Shown here piece after piece: positions 21,618 to 33,513 of a stretch of 64,000 bases of DNA. The notes beneath the pieces were generated by a model. That model saw only the letters and a program-made list of their open reading frames with translations. It had not been told where the DNA came from and searched no databases. The stretch comes from Pseudo-nitzschia pungens (lineage: Eukaryota > Bacillariophyta > Bacillariophyceae > Bacillariales > Bacillariaceae): NCBI GenBank assembly GCA_037355855.1, contig CM074762.1, forward strand, positions 3,844,001 through 3,908,000, written 5' to 3'. The first letter of the stretch is position 1, and the number at the start of each line of letters is the position of its first letter. The position numbers and the translations under genes were made by a program.

Positions 21618-24600
21618 CTACTGTTTGATTTGCAAATATGGGGCGAGCTTCTCCAAATCCGATAACCACAATTCTTCGGAACGCACACCTCGAATTTCTT
21701 TCAAGCTCAACTCTGTCTCAGATGCCTCTTTTGTCAACGTCGATATCTTGTCACTGGTGAGAGATGACAGTGGCATTTTAAACAAATAATCAAACGAAGA
21801 TTTGTTTGTGTGTTGGTCATCTGTCGTTTCATCATCTGCGTTCCCGCTCAAGTCACTCTCAATGGATTTCTCGTAAACGCTATTGTTGTTTCGCAGCGAC
21901 TTCAATTCATCGATCGTCTGGAATCCAAGCGATTTTAGTTCGGATATTGTGTTTTCTTCCGATAGTTGACCCCTCATCAGGTCAATTTTTCCTTCCGAAA
22001 CTAGTTGAATGAAACGAGCCTTGTTTTTCAGAATTGATGATTTGTAGTTCATTTCTGACATCAAGACCGATTTCCTGTCATCGTAGAGAGACAATCGGGT
22101 CGGAAAATAAGCGTCGGCAATTGATTCGGCAGAGTCAAACTTTTGGATCAAACCGTTTTCATTGAAGGCATTCATGTTTGTCAGTTGAAGAGTCGACGTC
22201 AGTTTAAAAGCTTTTTCCAACCCCGTCTGTTCCATCCTTTGAAGTTGACTAGGTTTGAGTTTTATTGTGAATGATACTTTTGTGGTGGTGTGATCTTCCT
22301 GAAAGTCAACAATTCCTCCCTTTGATTGCATCTTCAGAAGAAATGCCTTGTAGCTATTTGTCCATACCCCAATTGGTAGCTCATCAATGTAAACAGTCCT
22401 ATTGTCAAGGACTTTTATCCTTCCATAGCTAGTATACCCATTTTCTTTCCGCTCGATTCTTCCTTTGAATCCTTTTGTGTATGGTTCAATTCGAGGAACC
22501 TCAAGTGTTTGGTCAAGCTTCGCTCTGATATAATCAAGAACACTCGTTGGTTCGTGCTGGGGAATGAACGTGGACCAACCAGTTCCGATACCCTGTGAGC
22601 CATTCACCAAAAGCAAAGGAATGATTGGACAAAAGTATTTTGGTTCGATCCGTTGTCCATCTTCCTCAAGGTAATCAAGAAGAATGTCGTCGTCTTCTGG
22701 GAACAAATATCTGGAGACAGGAGATAAGTGCGTAAAAATGTAACGAGGAGATGCCGCATCCTCACCACCAGCAAGTCGAGTACCGAACTGACCAGACGGA
22801 ATCAATAAATTCAAATTATTTGATCCAACGAAGTCTTGTGCCATTCCAATGATAGTTCCCTGCAAAGACGCTTCGCCGTGGTGATATGCAGTGTGTTCAG
22901 CACAATATCCGCTCAACTGTTACCAAAAACAAGCCGAGAAGTGCAAGATTCTTTAGATCGAAAACGGTTTATTCAATCAAAACAAATTCTGTTTGCTCTT
23001 TGCAAAGCAAGCCTTCGTATCTCTCTGAAACAGCAGTTTTGTTTCCAGATCCAGCAATTTGTTGTCAGTGTTCTTACCTGAGCAACCTTTATTTCGGATT
23101 TCAACTTCCTCTTGAAACAAGCATGCAGTACTTTCCTCTGAGAGGGTTTCAATCCATCCACCACATTTGGTATGCTTCTGACATTATCACTATTGGAGAA
23201 GTGAATCATCTCTTTGTTTACAAAGTCTTCGAAGGTTAGGAAATTGCTACCTTGTGTCGTATCGTATGTTACAGTTGCTTCCGGGTCATAAACATTCTCA
23301 ATCCAATCCCGACGGTCGGCCGCCCTTGTTTTGTCAAAAACTTTATCGAGGAGCTCTCCATCCAGATCAGAATTCCAACGGAATTGTACATGATGTTTAT
23401 CAAATTTAGCAAAATACTCCTTGGCTTCGACTGGTGTACTAGTACCAAGACCTTTGTAGTATTTTACTTTCCAATTGCTAATGTCATCATTCGAGTCGAT
23501 GAGTGCTGTTCTCCATGCATTGTATTCTGCCATTGAGTAGAAGGAGAGAGATTTGTTCCCTTTCTTCTTTGTCGCTTTCAGAAGTGGTGTCAGGAAAGAC
23601 GAGAGAAATGGTTGTTCAAAAGGTTCATCGACTGCCTGTTTCAGCAATTTTGGCCAGAAGTGACGAAAGAAGTTGATGACTAGACCCTTTATATGGGATC
23701 CATCAGTGTCTTGATCTGTCATGAGCATAATGTGTCCATAGCGAAGACTTTTGCGTTCCTCAAAAGTATCATACTCCGAATCAAAATCAAGGCCAAGAAT
23801 TGAGATCAAGGCCTTCACCTCAGCATTCTTTGATAATTGATCGACTGTTGCATGCCGCACGTTCAAGAATTTACCTCGAAGAGGAAACACACCAAAATTT
23901 TCTCTCCCGATGTTTTCCAAGCCGGCAACTGCCAAGGCTTTTGCGGAATCGCCCTCGGTCAAAATTAGTGTGCAATCATTAGCTGTTTTCGAACCTGCAT
24001 TGTGTGCATCTTCCAGCTTTGGAATTGCCAACAGTTGACGCTTGCTCTTTTTTCCCCCGACTTGTTTGAAGAGATTTGCCTGTTGTCGGCCCTTTGCTAC
24101 ACGGATTACTTCTTCAACAATGCCGGGGCCCGAATTTTCTTCAGGTTGGACCAATTCTTTGATGAACTTTTCGGTGAGCAAACACGAGCTTCCAAAATTA
24201 GATGGGTTGGACGTAAGATACTCTTTCATCTGGGAGTCGAAAGTGGGGTTTTCAATATAGGAGTTGCAGGCTAAGAACAAATTTCTCTTGATCAAGCCTG
24301 GTGTCAACACATCCGATATGCTTGGTTCTAATTTTATTGCTCTTTCTTGGATCCGTTTTGTGAGCTGATTTATGATGGCATTCACATGTGTTCCTCCTCT
24401 AGATGTGGACATACCATTGACAAATGATACAGACTCAAACGAGTTGCTATCTGACATACCAACACCTATATTCCACCTAGAACCTATCTTTGTAAAGCAC
24501 ATTTTTGAGGGCTCTTCCTTTTCTCCTCGATAGAGTTTGACGTAATCCGCGAAAGATTCCATCGAAACATCGTGTCCGTTCAAAAACACCTGCAACTTCC

Positions 24601-25609
24601 CTGCGGCACAACCGGCTGCATCCACCACTCGTCGACACATGACGGCGTAATCCTGATCATCAATAGTTGTTGCGTCTGGATCTCCGGACAGTCTTTGAAT
24701 ATCCGGAACAAATGTTATGCATGTGTAATCATCAAACTGGTTGTCTTTGTCCAGTTTCGTAATTTGCGGTTCCCCCGCTTGCGTCATGTTGTTGGTCCAC
24801 GTTTGAGTATAACGCAGTCTTCGCCTGGAATCCACTGTGTCAATCGTAAATGATTTAGAAAATATGTTGGAAAGCTTGGCACCATAGCCATGGCGTCCTC
24901 CTGTCAAGCGCTTTTCGGTGTCGTCGAAGTTGGATCCTGTCAATAAATGTCCAAAGAGCATTTCGGGAACATACATATTTTCTTCTTTATGGATCTGAAT
25001 GGGTATGCCCTTCCCATTGTTCCATATCCGAATCGCTGGTTCCCCAATATCTTTACCCCCTCTACTTATGGAAACCTCAAGTCGATTGCATGTCCTTGGA
25101 TGTCGTAACTGATTGTCAGTTGCATTGACAAGGATCTCATCAAAAATCTTTTGCAGAGCTGGTATAAGGCCATACTCTTTTTGCACCATCGCAAAAGTCA
25201 TTTGTTCATCTCTCTCGTGATTTATCGCTTTGGAATGATGTGCATTGTCTGTCGCAATTTCCGCTGATGATGGTATGGGATCCAATACCCAACAATTATT
25301 GGGTGGTAGACGTTCCGTGGGCCCAACATACATTCCCGGGCGCAACAGAACATGCTCGAGAGGTGTTTTCCTGCTGTACTGTTCCTCAATACTTCGCTCG
25401 TCCGCTGACTCGTTTGCGATTCTGTCCGGCTTTGTCGACAAGAAACATCGTTGTGAGCCTATCTCTCTTCGACCACTGAATCGTTGCGGCAAGGCTGAAG
25501 CTGTGTCATTGCTCCGTCGACACCCGAAAACATCATTGGCATTGGATCCAACAAAGGCAAGTGATCGATTTCTCCGTTTGCACGTCGCTATACAAAAACG
25601 TCGAATCAT
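21618..25609 (-). CDS. TOP2: DNA topoisomerase II, predicted mitochondrial, no C-terminal tail
   Basis: A type IIA topoisomerase of the eukaryotic kind that passes one duplex through another with ATP. Exon 1 is 25609-23078 and exon 2 is 22916-21618; the 161-nt intron (GTAAGA...ACAG) joins IKVAQ to LSGYCAEHTAYHHGEASL in phase 0. Motifs in order are the GHKL ATPase (NATDNQ, GRHGYGAKLSNIFSK), Toprim (LTEGDSAKALAVAGL, DQDTDGSHIKGL), and the breakage domain with the catalytic Tyr in AASPRYIFTHL. The protein ends soon after the coiled-coil region (about 1,287 residues), lacking the long charged nuclear tail. The first 80 residues are Arg-rich without acids at the start (MIRRFCIATCKRRNRSLAF) and end near RCFLSTKP, typical of mitochondrial presequences. 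It converges on MSH5 with only 46 bases between stops. Confidence 0.92.
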
Positions 25610-26189
25610 TGAGATTGGTCGTTGGCTTGAATGCGTCGCATACCGCTAGAGCCAAGTTTGCTTTCCAAATAATGGTATTGGCTGTACTATCGGACTGTGC
25701 GGCAGCTGCCAATGCTTCGGTGCAATGTGATTCAACTCGTGCACTTTTTGTGGTAAGAAAAAAAAATCGAATGAATTATTCATGATGCAAATGAAGGTGC
25801 GCCGAAAAATCTGTCACGATGTTGTGGTCGCGCGTGAGGGACTCAATCATTCGCAGAAAGAATGGATCCAAATCCAAACCTCAATTTTTACATGCGTCAC
25901 CAAATAGATGGTCACGAAAGCAACCCATAAGTAAACTGCCTTGTTAGTCACTCCAATCGAACATCAAAAGATCGTTACACAAACCCATCAGGTAATTACT
26001 GTTACCGATGACGGAACATTAGTTCGATAGCATACGGCACATGAATCAAACTGTAACTTACTCGTACGTAGCGCAACTAATAACTGTTGTTGAAAGCAGG
26101 TGCTCAAGAGTATTTATACCGTAAACTTCCACCAGCCACAGTGATATCTTTTGCTTCTACTTCCGCAGAGCACTCCGTTTGGCAACAAC
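25610..26189. other. Divergent promoter region, TOP2 / aldo-keto reductase
   Basis: About 580 bases between two divergent start codons. There is a short A-run near 25766 and TACTCGTACGTAGC near 26060. No gene was seen. Confidence 0.45.
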
Positions 26190-27926
26190 ATGACATCGTC
26201 TCTCAATGAGTGGGCTCGGGCCGCCATTGCGGCTGCGAACGAAGAGAAAGAGAATGCAAACTCGCCCGAGATTGCTGATCCCCACTCGAACAAGAGCACT
26301 GCGAACCAACTCGCCGTCTCTGTAGCGCGTAAATTCCTGGAAAAGGCCGCACCCAAGTTTCTCGCATCGAAGATCTCGGAGGATGACGATCGCCTCGTGA
26401 AGGTTGGGCGCAGCATTGCGGCACTCGTAGCATCCGCGGACAAAACACGGGGGGATGAAATTCTGAAGCATGCATTGTTGAATGTGGTCGATCAGTGCGA
26501 AATTCTCGCCTCGTATGACATGAAAGTACCCAAGGTTAGATTTGGCAAAACCGAAATCAACATGCCCGTGTTGACACTCGGAACTATGCGCTTTCAGCAA
26601 ACTTGGGATGGCACGTTTGGTGACTTCGACAAGGTAGCTCAAGAGTGCCAGGACAACCTGACGGAGACTATTTATTATGCCGTGAAGGATCTGGGTATCA
26701 ATCACATTGAATGCGCCAGAGCGTATGGGAGCAGTGAATTGCAAATTGGGCATGCCCTCAAGGAAGTTTTTGCACGAGGAATAAAACGAGAAGACCTTAT
26801 TATTCAAACCAAGGTCAACTGTATGCCGGCCAAGGATTTCCGTGAAACACTCGAAACTAGTTTCCGGCTATTGGGTGTGGATTATATCGATCTCTTCTCA
26901 TTTCATGGAGTCAACATGGACTATGCCTACGATCTGATGTTTCATAATGAAGGTGATGAGAACCTCATGGACATTATCAAAGACTACCAGGCAAAAGGCA
27001 AAATTAAGCACATTGGATTCAGTAGTCACGGTCAACCAGAAATTATCAAGCGTTGTATCGATTCAGATCAATTCGAATACGCGAACATACATTATCATGC
27101 ATTCGGGAGCTATACTGCGAGCGGAGGAGGTGAATGCGGCGGCAATATTGATAACGTCCGGCTCATGAAGAAGAAGGACATGGGTGTTTTTATTATTAGC
27201 CCATACGATAAGGGAGGGAGACTCTACGCCCCCTCAAAGAAACTTAGAGCTCTTACCCTCCCAGATCTCGAGCCGATCCAGTATGGACCTTTGTGGTGCA
27301 TGAGTCACGAGTACATTGACGAGGATAATGCGCCGCTCCACACCATGACAATCGGTGCTGCCCGCCCGAGTGATCTCGACGAACCATTTGTTACGGCATA
27401 CATGTTTGCGAAACGAAAAGAAGAAATGATTGCCAAGGTGAGGAACGTTGCCAAGAGGTTGAGCGATGCCGAGATCGAAGCCTTGGGTGAAGACTGGGTC
27501 CAAAATTGGCACAAGGGACTCCGGAACTGTGTAACCGAAGACGACGCGTATGAATTCGGACAAATCGTTTGGTGCCACAACTTGATCAAGGCATTCGGAA
27601 TGCTCGACTACGCAAAAGATCGATACGCCATGTTCGATAAAAATTTGAGCGGTTGGGATTCGAAGCTATCGAACAACGAAAATGTTCTCAAGGTTCGACG
27701 TCCCTGGGGTTACTGCCCCGGCATTGCTACACCAAAGGATAACGGCGTCGACTACGCTTCCCTTCTCCCAGATGTTCCAGAGGAACAGAAATCAAAGGTA
27801 TTGGATGCAATTGACTTCACGTATTCGTTTTGCTCGAAAAAGAGTACATCAAATTTACCAATCCCCGAGGAATGGGAATGTGCATATGATATGCGTCCTT
27901 GGACGGCGTTCCCCGAACGGGGTTGA
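26190..27926 (+). CDS. Aldo/keto reductase with long N- and C-terminal extensions
   Basis: A single exon of 578 residues; the start is the first ATG in frame. The reductase barrel spans residues about 120-380: VLTLGTMRFQQTW, INHIECARAYGSSE with the catalytic Tyr, LIIQTKVNCMP with the Lys, and YIDLFSFHGVN with the His. The catalytic Asp usually found at DTAxxYG is Glu here (IECARAYG). AKRs reduce carbonyls with NADPH. About 120 residues precede the barrel and about 190 follow it; the tail is conserved-looking (WVQNWHKGLRNCVTEDDAY, FGMLDYAKDRYAMFD) but matches no domain I recognise. No targeting peptide is evident, so it is probably cytosolic. The substrate is unknown. Confidence 0.8.
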   Translation: MTSSLNEWARAAIAAANEEKENANSPEIADPHSNKSTANQLAVSVARKFLEKAAPKFLASKISEDDDRLVKVGRSIAALVASADKTRGDEILKHALLNVVDQCEILASYDMKVPKVRFGKTEINMPVLTLGTMRFQQTWDGTFGDFDKVAQECQDNLTETIYYAVKDLGINHIECARAYGSSELQIGHALKEVFARGIKREDLIIQTKVNCMPAKDFRETLETSFRLLGVDYIDLFSFHGVNMDYAYDLMFHNEGDENLMDIIKDYQAKGKIKHIGFSSHGQPEIIKRCIDSDQFEYANIHYHAFGSYTASGGGECGGNIDNVRLMKKKDMGVFIISPYDKGGRLYAPSKKLRALTLPDLEPIQYGPLWCMSHEYIDEDNAPLHTMTIGAARPSDLDEPFVTAYMFAKRKEEMIAKVRNVAKRLSDAEIEALGEDWVQNWHKGLRNCVTEDDAYEFGQIVWCHNLIKAFGMLDYAKDRYAMFDKNLSGWDSKLSNNENVLKVRRPWGYCPGIATPKDNGVDYASLLPDVPEEQKSKVLDAIDFTYSFCSKKSTSNLPIPEEWECAYDMRPWTAFPERG

Positions 27927-29577
27927 ATCTACAGTTTCTGGTCTGGGAATCGTAGCACGCGGCCATCCGATGAAGAACAGCAGACTTTGAACGGACATGG
28001 CATGAGTGGAATCTAGACAATCTAAACTGGGATAATGCTAATTTCTTTACGCTTAGTGTTTCACTTGTTGTTTTGAGCTACTGAAAAGCGAATTGTAAGA
28101 AACCCATCAACCGTATAGCTATGTTCTGAGTCAGGGAAGGCGCTAGAATCATGCATCTTTTGCTCATCATTGGCAACAATGCATATCCCCTGAATACAAC
28201 AAATAGTGAATGAATGGAACTTTCTAAAGGCCTCTGTTAGATGCTTTTTGTAAAACTTGTTGCAAATTCCGAGCTTTTTGGAGATAGATTCACACATTCC
28301 TAGGTCTAGGCCCCCTTTTGAGTTTCTTGAATGTGGACAGTGTCTTGCGTGTATAAGGAAACACAATCAACTATCATCAATCGTTAAGCGATTCCCAGAA
28401 TTCCATATCAACGCATTTTATTACTTTTTCATTCCCGGAGTTGTGAAACCCAAGAAAAACCCAAGAAAAACCCAATGGATGGGGCCCTATTTGGAATTTG
28501 GAATCTCTTCGGAAAAAACAAGAACTTCTTGTAGGAACCCATAACAAAGCAGGGAGAAAGCCTTGTTGGCAGAGACCATTTGAAGACTCACTGCAACACC
28601 GTCTTGTCTACACCAACAAGGGCCTTGCAACTTCTGGTGGTGTGTGCTAATAAAGGGTATGGTTTTTGCTGGACTGCAGAACTTTCCTGATTTTCAACGC
28701 AGCCCTCAATTACCCCTTCCATTTCACAAGGAAAGAGTTACTATTTTTGTTATGCTATTCAATAGTCATTCATACCAATGATAGTGATCCGATAACAAGA
28801 ATAAGGTTACTTACATAAAAATTGCCCCCGACACATTCCGTACAGCATTATCATGTTGTATTATTGTACTAACCTTACCGTACGGTACACGTGGTACATG
28901 TATCGGTAGAAAATACCTCACGATTCAGATGAGTCATGAATGAATCAATCATCCGACGCGAATCAATTAGTGGAGTTGTAAGAAATAATCCTTAACTCTT
29001 GTAAGATTTACAACGGAACTTTAACTTCCTTAAGAAGTGGAAGAGTGTGAGAAAGCGGGTTTTGGTAATTACAGAGATTTACTGTTTTTAATGCGTAGAT
29101 ATGGTAGGATTTCAAGGCTTAAAAAGTGGGTCATTCTTTGTTATTAAAAAGATATTTTAAATGTTTTTAATAAGAAATAGCTTTATTAATTGATCCGTTT
29201 TTGAATCAGTTGGCATAATATATTTTTGTCAGAGAAAAAAATAGAGGCCATGATGGCGAAATACAACTCCATTACCCCCCGAGGCCCAATCACAGAAGTA
29301 AAACGTTTTTCGTATCAGGGCAATTTCAAAATCCACGGAAATCAGAAATAATGATGATGACAGACATCAATCAAAATCATCCCAGAGGCGAAAGCTCCCA
29401 CAACGAGATCCGTACCGTAACCTTACCACTGCTTCTAACTACAGGGTTCATTTTGGAAAACGCAAGAGTGCTGCGAATTCTATCTCTCAAATACACCGTG
29501 TGCGAGACGCTGCTTGCCACTCTTCGATTCAATAGTTTACGGATTCACAGGACCAAGCGCAATTTGAAGAGAAACAG
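27927..29577. other. Long AT-rich intergenic region with three motifs
   Basis: About 1.65 kb without a convincing gene. It contains AAGGTTAC at 28803-28810, TAACCTTAC at 28870-28878 overlapping a 12-bp palindrome TACCGTACGGTA at 28876-28887, and GTAACCTTAC at 29417-29426, 152 bases before the ACC-synthase-like ATG. A 101-codon minus-strand frame at 28061-28366 has no recognisable domain and was not called. Confidence 0.5.
28803..28887. promoter_or_regulatory. Motif pair in opposite orientations plus TACCGTACGGTA palindrome
   Basis: AAGGTTAC (28803-28810) and TAACCTTAC (28870-28878) face each other 60 bases apart. The second overlaps the palindrome TACCGTACGGTA (28876-28887). The distance to any gene is about 700 bases or more, so a promoter role is uncertain. 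Confidence 0.3.
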
Positions 29578-31420
29578 ATGCCGAAGGATTTTTCTCGCGA
29601 ACGTTCTGTCACCGTCGTGTCAGCGATACTGTTTTGTATCAGCTCCTCTTGGATGGTGAAGAAAATAAAACGAGACATCATACGCAAAGCCAATAGTGGA
29701 CAGGCCTTTCACCTGGAGGATCACGAGGACGAAGACAGCAACGACGATGGCACAAAAAAGGCGAGGACCGTCTCGCGTCGCTGCAGAAACGCATTGGCGC
29801 CAGCAACGCCCTATCTAACGAGTTTTCTGAGAGGCCTCGAGTACATCTGCACACCGACGACACCCGATGGCTTCGTTCTGATGTGCGTGGCAGAGAACAA
29901 ATTGCTCATCGATGTATTGTCACGGCGCCTTCAAAATCACTCGACAACGGTTTCGGCGTTCGCGGATCCCGTTGTTTACTGCTACAATTCGTTTCTGGGA
30001 TTGCCCGTGGCGAGGCAGGCGGTTTCCTACTTTTTGGCCAATCGTTTCCTGCATGCACCGAGCGGAGACAGCAGTTCGGACGAAATGCGAGGGGAACACA
30101 CGAATCTGCAGCGTTCGCCGAGATCCTCGATCGCCGGATCGGGCGTGAGTCTGGAAATAGCGTTGCAGTCAATCAACCCGGCTCACATCGGAATCGGATC
30201 GGGTGCTGCGGGGATTCTGAACGGTGAGGCAAATCGAAAGGCGACGGCTCACCAGAATATTATCGCGACGGATTGCAATGGAACAGATATTGCTTGGATC
30301 TCACATTGGATTTCTGATTTTTTTTTCTCCGCTAGGTCTGTTTTATCTCATGGGAGACGAAGGCGATGCCTGTTTGATCCCGGCTCCCTACTATGCTGCA
30401 TTCGAGAGTGACCTACGAATCGTGGCCAGGCTTGTTCCTTTTGCCGTTCACATGGCCAATCCATCACGGGGTCCCTCCGCGAGCGAACTCGATCTGGCTT
30501 ACATCGAAGCAAAATCCGTAAGTTGGAGCAGATGGCATCGTCTCGCGACGCCGTGCATTGTCTTTCATCGCATTATTTTTTTTATTCATCTGCTCATCAT
30601 GCCTTTTTACCGGATCTGATCCCGTACCTACTACACGGTGCAGCAAGGACTCAATCCAAGGTTTCTGTTGATCACTAATCCAAACAACCCTTTGGGAGTC
30701 GTTTACACCAGAGATGTAATGCTCAATGCTGTTACGTGGGCCCGGAAAAGGCGAGTTCACACCATTGTGGACGAAATCTACGCTCTTTCGACCCATTACA
30801 AATGGGGTCACGGATTCGAGTCCATCATCCAAATACTCGACAACCAGCTTGGCGATGATGTGCACTTTGTTTGGTCCGTTTCCAAGGATTTTGGGGCAAG
30901 TGGGTTGCGTTTCGGTGTCGTGTACAGTCAGAACGAAACATTCTTGAACGGACTGGCGAACCTCAATGTTTTCAGCGGTGTCAGCCACCCCATGCAAATG
31001 GTTGTTTCCGAGCTCCTGACAGATGATCACTTCCTCGATATGTATCTGGAAGAATCGCGGACTCGCCTTCGCCAATCGTACCATCTATGCATAGAAAAAT
31101 TGGAGGAAATGGTGCTGCCGTTCGTCCCAGCGGTAGCTGGTCAGTTTGTCTATGTCGACTTCAGTTCGCTGCTCCCGGAGAAGACGATGGAATGGGAACG
31201 ACGACTGTCGCAGCTGCTGATCGACCATGCTCGCCTCATACTGACACCGGGAGAATCACAGCGGGAGCGGACTCCGGGAATGTTCCGACTGTGCTACGCG
31301 TGGGTCACGCCGGACGTGTTGGAAATAGGGATGGAACGACTCAGCCGCATCGTCTCGAAGATTCGCCGCATGCATTGGTCCGATCTCAACGAATCCACTC
31401 TGTCCGGAGTTATCTTATAG
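29578..31420 (+). CDS. ACC-synthase-like PLP-dependent aminotransferase
   Basis: A fold-type I class I/II aminotransferase closest in appearance to 1-aminocyclopropane-1-carboxylate synthase. Exons are 29578-30223, 30336-30517 and 30644-31420; the introns (GTGAGG...GCTAG and GTAAGT...TGCAG) restore NGLFYLMGDEGD and AKS/QGLNPRFLLITNPNNPLG. Conserved features are FVLMCVAENKLLIDVL, PAPYYAAFESDL, ITNPNNPLG, VDEIYALS, and the PLP lysine in SVSKDFGASGLRFGVVYS. The first 20 residues are hydrophobic (TVVSAILFCISSSWM) and could be a signal anchor. Other possible roles are transamination of an aromatic or sulfur amino acid. Whether it makes ACC, and hence ethylene, cannot be decided from sequence. Confidence 0.82.
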
Positions 31421-31512
31421 ACGACTAAGAACGACAAAATCTCTTTCAACTTTTTTTTGTTTTTGTTTTCGCGTTGCGATATCTACGTATTGTTTATTTC
31501 TTTCGACTCGAC

Positions 31513-33513
31513 TCAGTTGACCTTTTTGAAAATGAACAGCGTCTCGGACGACGTGCACCCTCTCATCACTCTCAAGTCATCATCTAGATACGACAGGTCC
31601 AGTCTGTTCACCGGTCCCAAACTTTTCCAGTGATCCGCCCGGGTGGATGTCGGTCCGTACGTCACTCTATCGGGTTCCACGTTCAGGATGACGGTCGGTT
31701 GGCCGGTGAACAGCGAGACGCTCTTTCGAAGATCCCAGATGCCGTTGACGGTGACATCGAAGGACGCGCTGGACGGGGTCACCTCGATTCGTTCCTTGTA
31801 TTCGACGTCGCTCAAAAACTTCGTGGCCTTGAGTTCCTGCCGGAGGCCACCGAACCTCCCGTTCGGAAAGCTTCCGCCGAGACCGCTGAGTCCCTGGTTG
31901 AACTTCATGGCGGAGGAACTCGTGTAGAGCAGCTCCCAATTCCCCGCGAGATCGGTCGGCTCGATGTTCCCGTCCTTTTGCAGGATCATGTTCGACGGTT
32001 GCTGCTCCAGAACCTTCAGAATGTTCAGGAGCTGGGCCTGGTCGGGTTCGGTTGCACCAAAACCGCACGGTTCTTCGTCCTCTTCCACAATAATATCAAT
32101 GAACGAGAGGAAATCGTCTTTCACTCTTGCGTTCATCGCTGCAGCTTGGGATTGTTGCTGCTGGGGAGCAGGAGGAGGAGAAGGCACGGCCACCTCCGCA
32201 TCGTCGTCATCGTCATCGTCGTCTTCCTCAAACAGAGCATCAATGTCGTCGTACAATTGGAGAAAGCCATCTTCGGTAAGTTTGCCATCCGAATTCGCAT
32301 GCTTGTCGTACATCTCTTGCAGCTCGGATGGCAACAACTCCTCGTCGTCCAATAAATCCTTGAGCTCCGCCCACAGATTCAGCTCCTTCATTCCTACGAC
32401 GTAGTTAGCATCGGCGAGCTGCGAGAAAAGCACTCCGGGTGGCATATCACCCTCGATCACCATCGCCCTCGGAGCGGGTGCTGGTTCGGAGGCCTCCTCC
32501 GCAACAACATCGACGTCCTCGTCGTCGTCCTCGTCGTCGTCTTCCAAAACAAACAAGTCGTCCAGTCCCGCATTGAAAGTCGAGAAGCCATTGGCATCGA
32601 GTGACTCGCTGTCGCCGTCGACAGAGTTTTCCCACAGTTCCTCGAACTCATCTTCTCCGAGAAGGCCTTCCTCAAAGAGGCTCTCGATTTCTTCCCATTT
32701 CTGCATCTTGCTCTTTGATATCAATCCGTTGTCGTCGCACAGAGATTTGTACGCCTTTGAAAGTTCTTCGTCGAGTCCATTGTCGTTTGTTTCCGCTGCC
32801 GGAGTTTCTGCCTCCGGGCTGCTGCTCTCGTCGCCGCCGGCTTCGTCCCCCTCCTCGTCGTCTTCGAACAAATCGTCCACATCGCGGTAGATCTGCACAA
32901 ACGAATCGGCGTTCACGCGCGATGGATCCGTCGATGATTTTGTCGCCGCTTCCCAGATATCATTCAATTCTTCCGGCAACAAATCCTCGTCGGCCTGCCG
33001 CACGCGGCGCAACAATGAGTCGGTGAACGAACGAACGAACGAAGGAATCAATGAGAAGAGAATTCAACACCCACGGCATTGACATTCGAACCCGGAACGG
33101 GCCCGTGCGCCAAGACTCAACTCAACTCTACTCACCAGCATCTCGGCAAACGGGGGCATGGTCTCCAGCGTTTTCTTCGCGAGCAGCGAATCGCCGTCGC
33201 AGTACTTGGCAAAGAGGTCCCGGGCTTCTCGGCGGTCCTCCGCCGTCGACGACGAAGACGATGCCATCGACAGGGCGGGCGATCGGCTCGATGTCGACGT
33301 CGATGGCGAAGTCGCCCGAAAGGAAACCCGTTGCGAGCGTGGATTCTCCGCGACGAATGGATTCTCCGGGCGCGAGTTCACGCAGCCCCGCCCCGGGGCG
33401 CTCGCGGGAGGAAGCGGGGCGGAAAAGGAAGAAACGGCGACCAGCATCCCAACCGCGACGAGAACAACGGAGCGTCCCATCGATGCAATCGACCGTCGCG
33501 TTCGTGACGGCAT
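31513..33513 (-). CDS. Plastid PAP/fibrillin protein with three EF-hand-like repeats
   Basis: Exon 1 is 33513-33136 and exon 2 is 32994-31513, joined over a 141-nt intron (GTGAGT...GGCAG) as PPFAEML/ADEDLLPEEL. An ATG at 33480 also fits and puts the signal peptide at the very start (MGRSVVLVAVGMLVAVSSFSAP); SSFSAP is a plastid cleavage motif. Residues about 110-390 hold three acidic repeats, each ending like DGFLQLYDDIDALFEEDD; the third carries HANSDGKLTEDGF, close to an EF-hand loop but missing the first Asp. The C-terminal 170 residues are a PAP/fibrillin domain (LAGNWELLYTSSSAMKFNQG, GIWDLRKSVS, SETLFIFKKV). Fibrillins bind lipids at plastoglobules and thylakoids. The repeats may add Ca2+ or protein binding, which is inference. 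Confidence 0.83.

Noticed and set aside
28061..28366. 101-codon minus-strand frame in the gap after the aldo/keto reductase
   Set aside because: No domain, no splice partner, and isolated in AT-rich sequence; could be 3' untranslated sequence.
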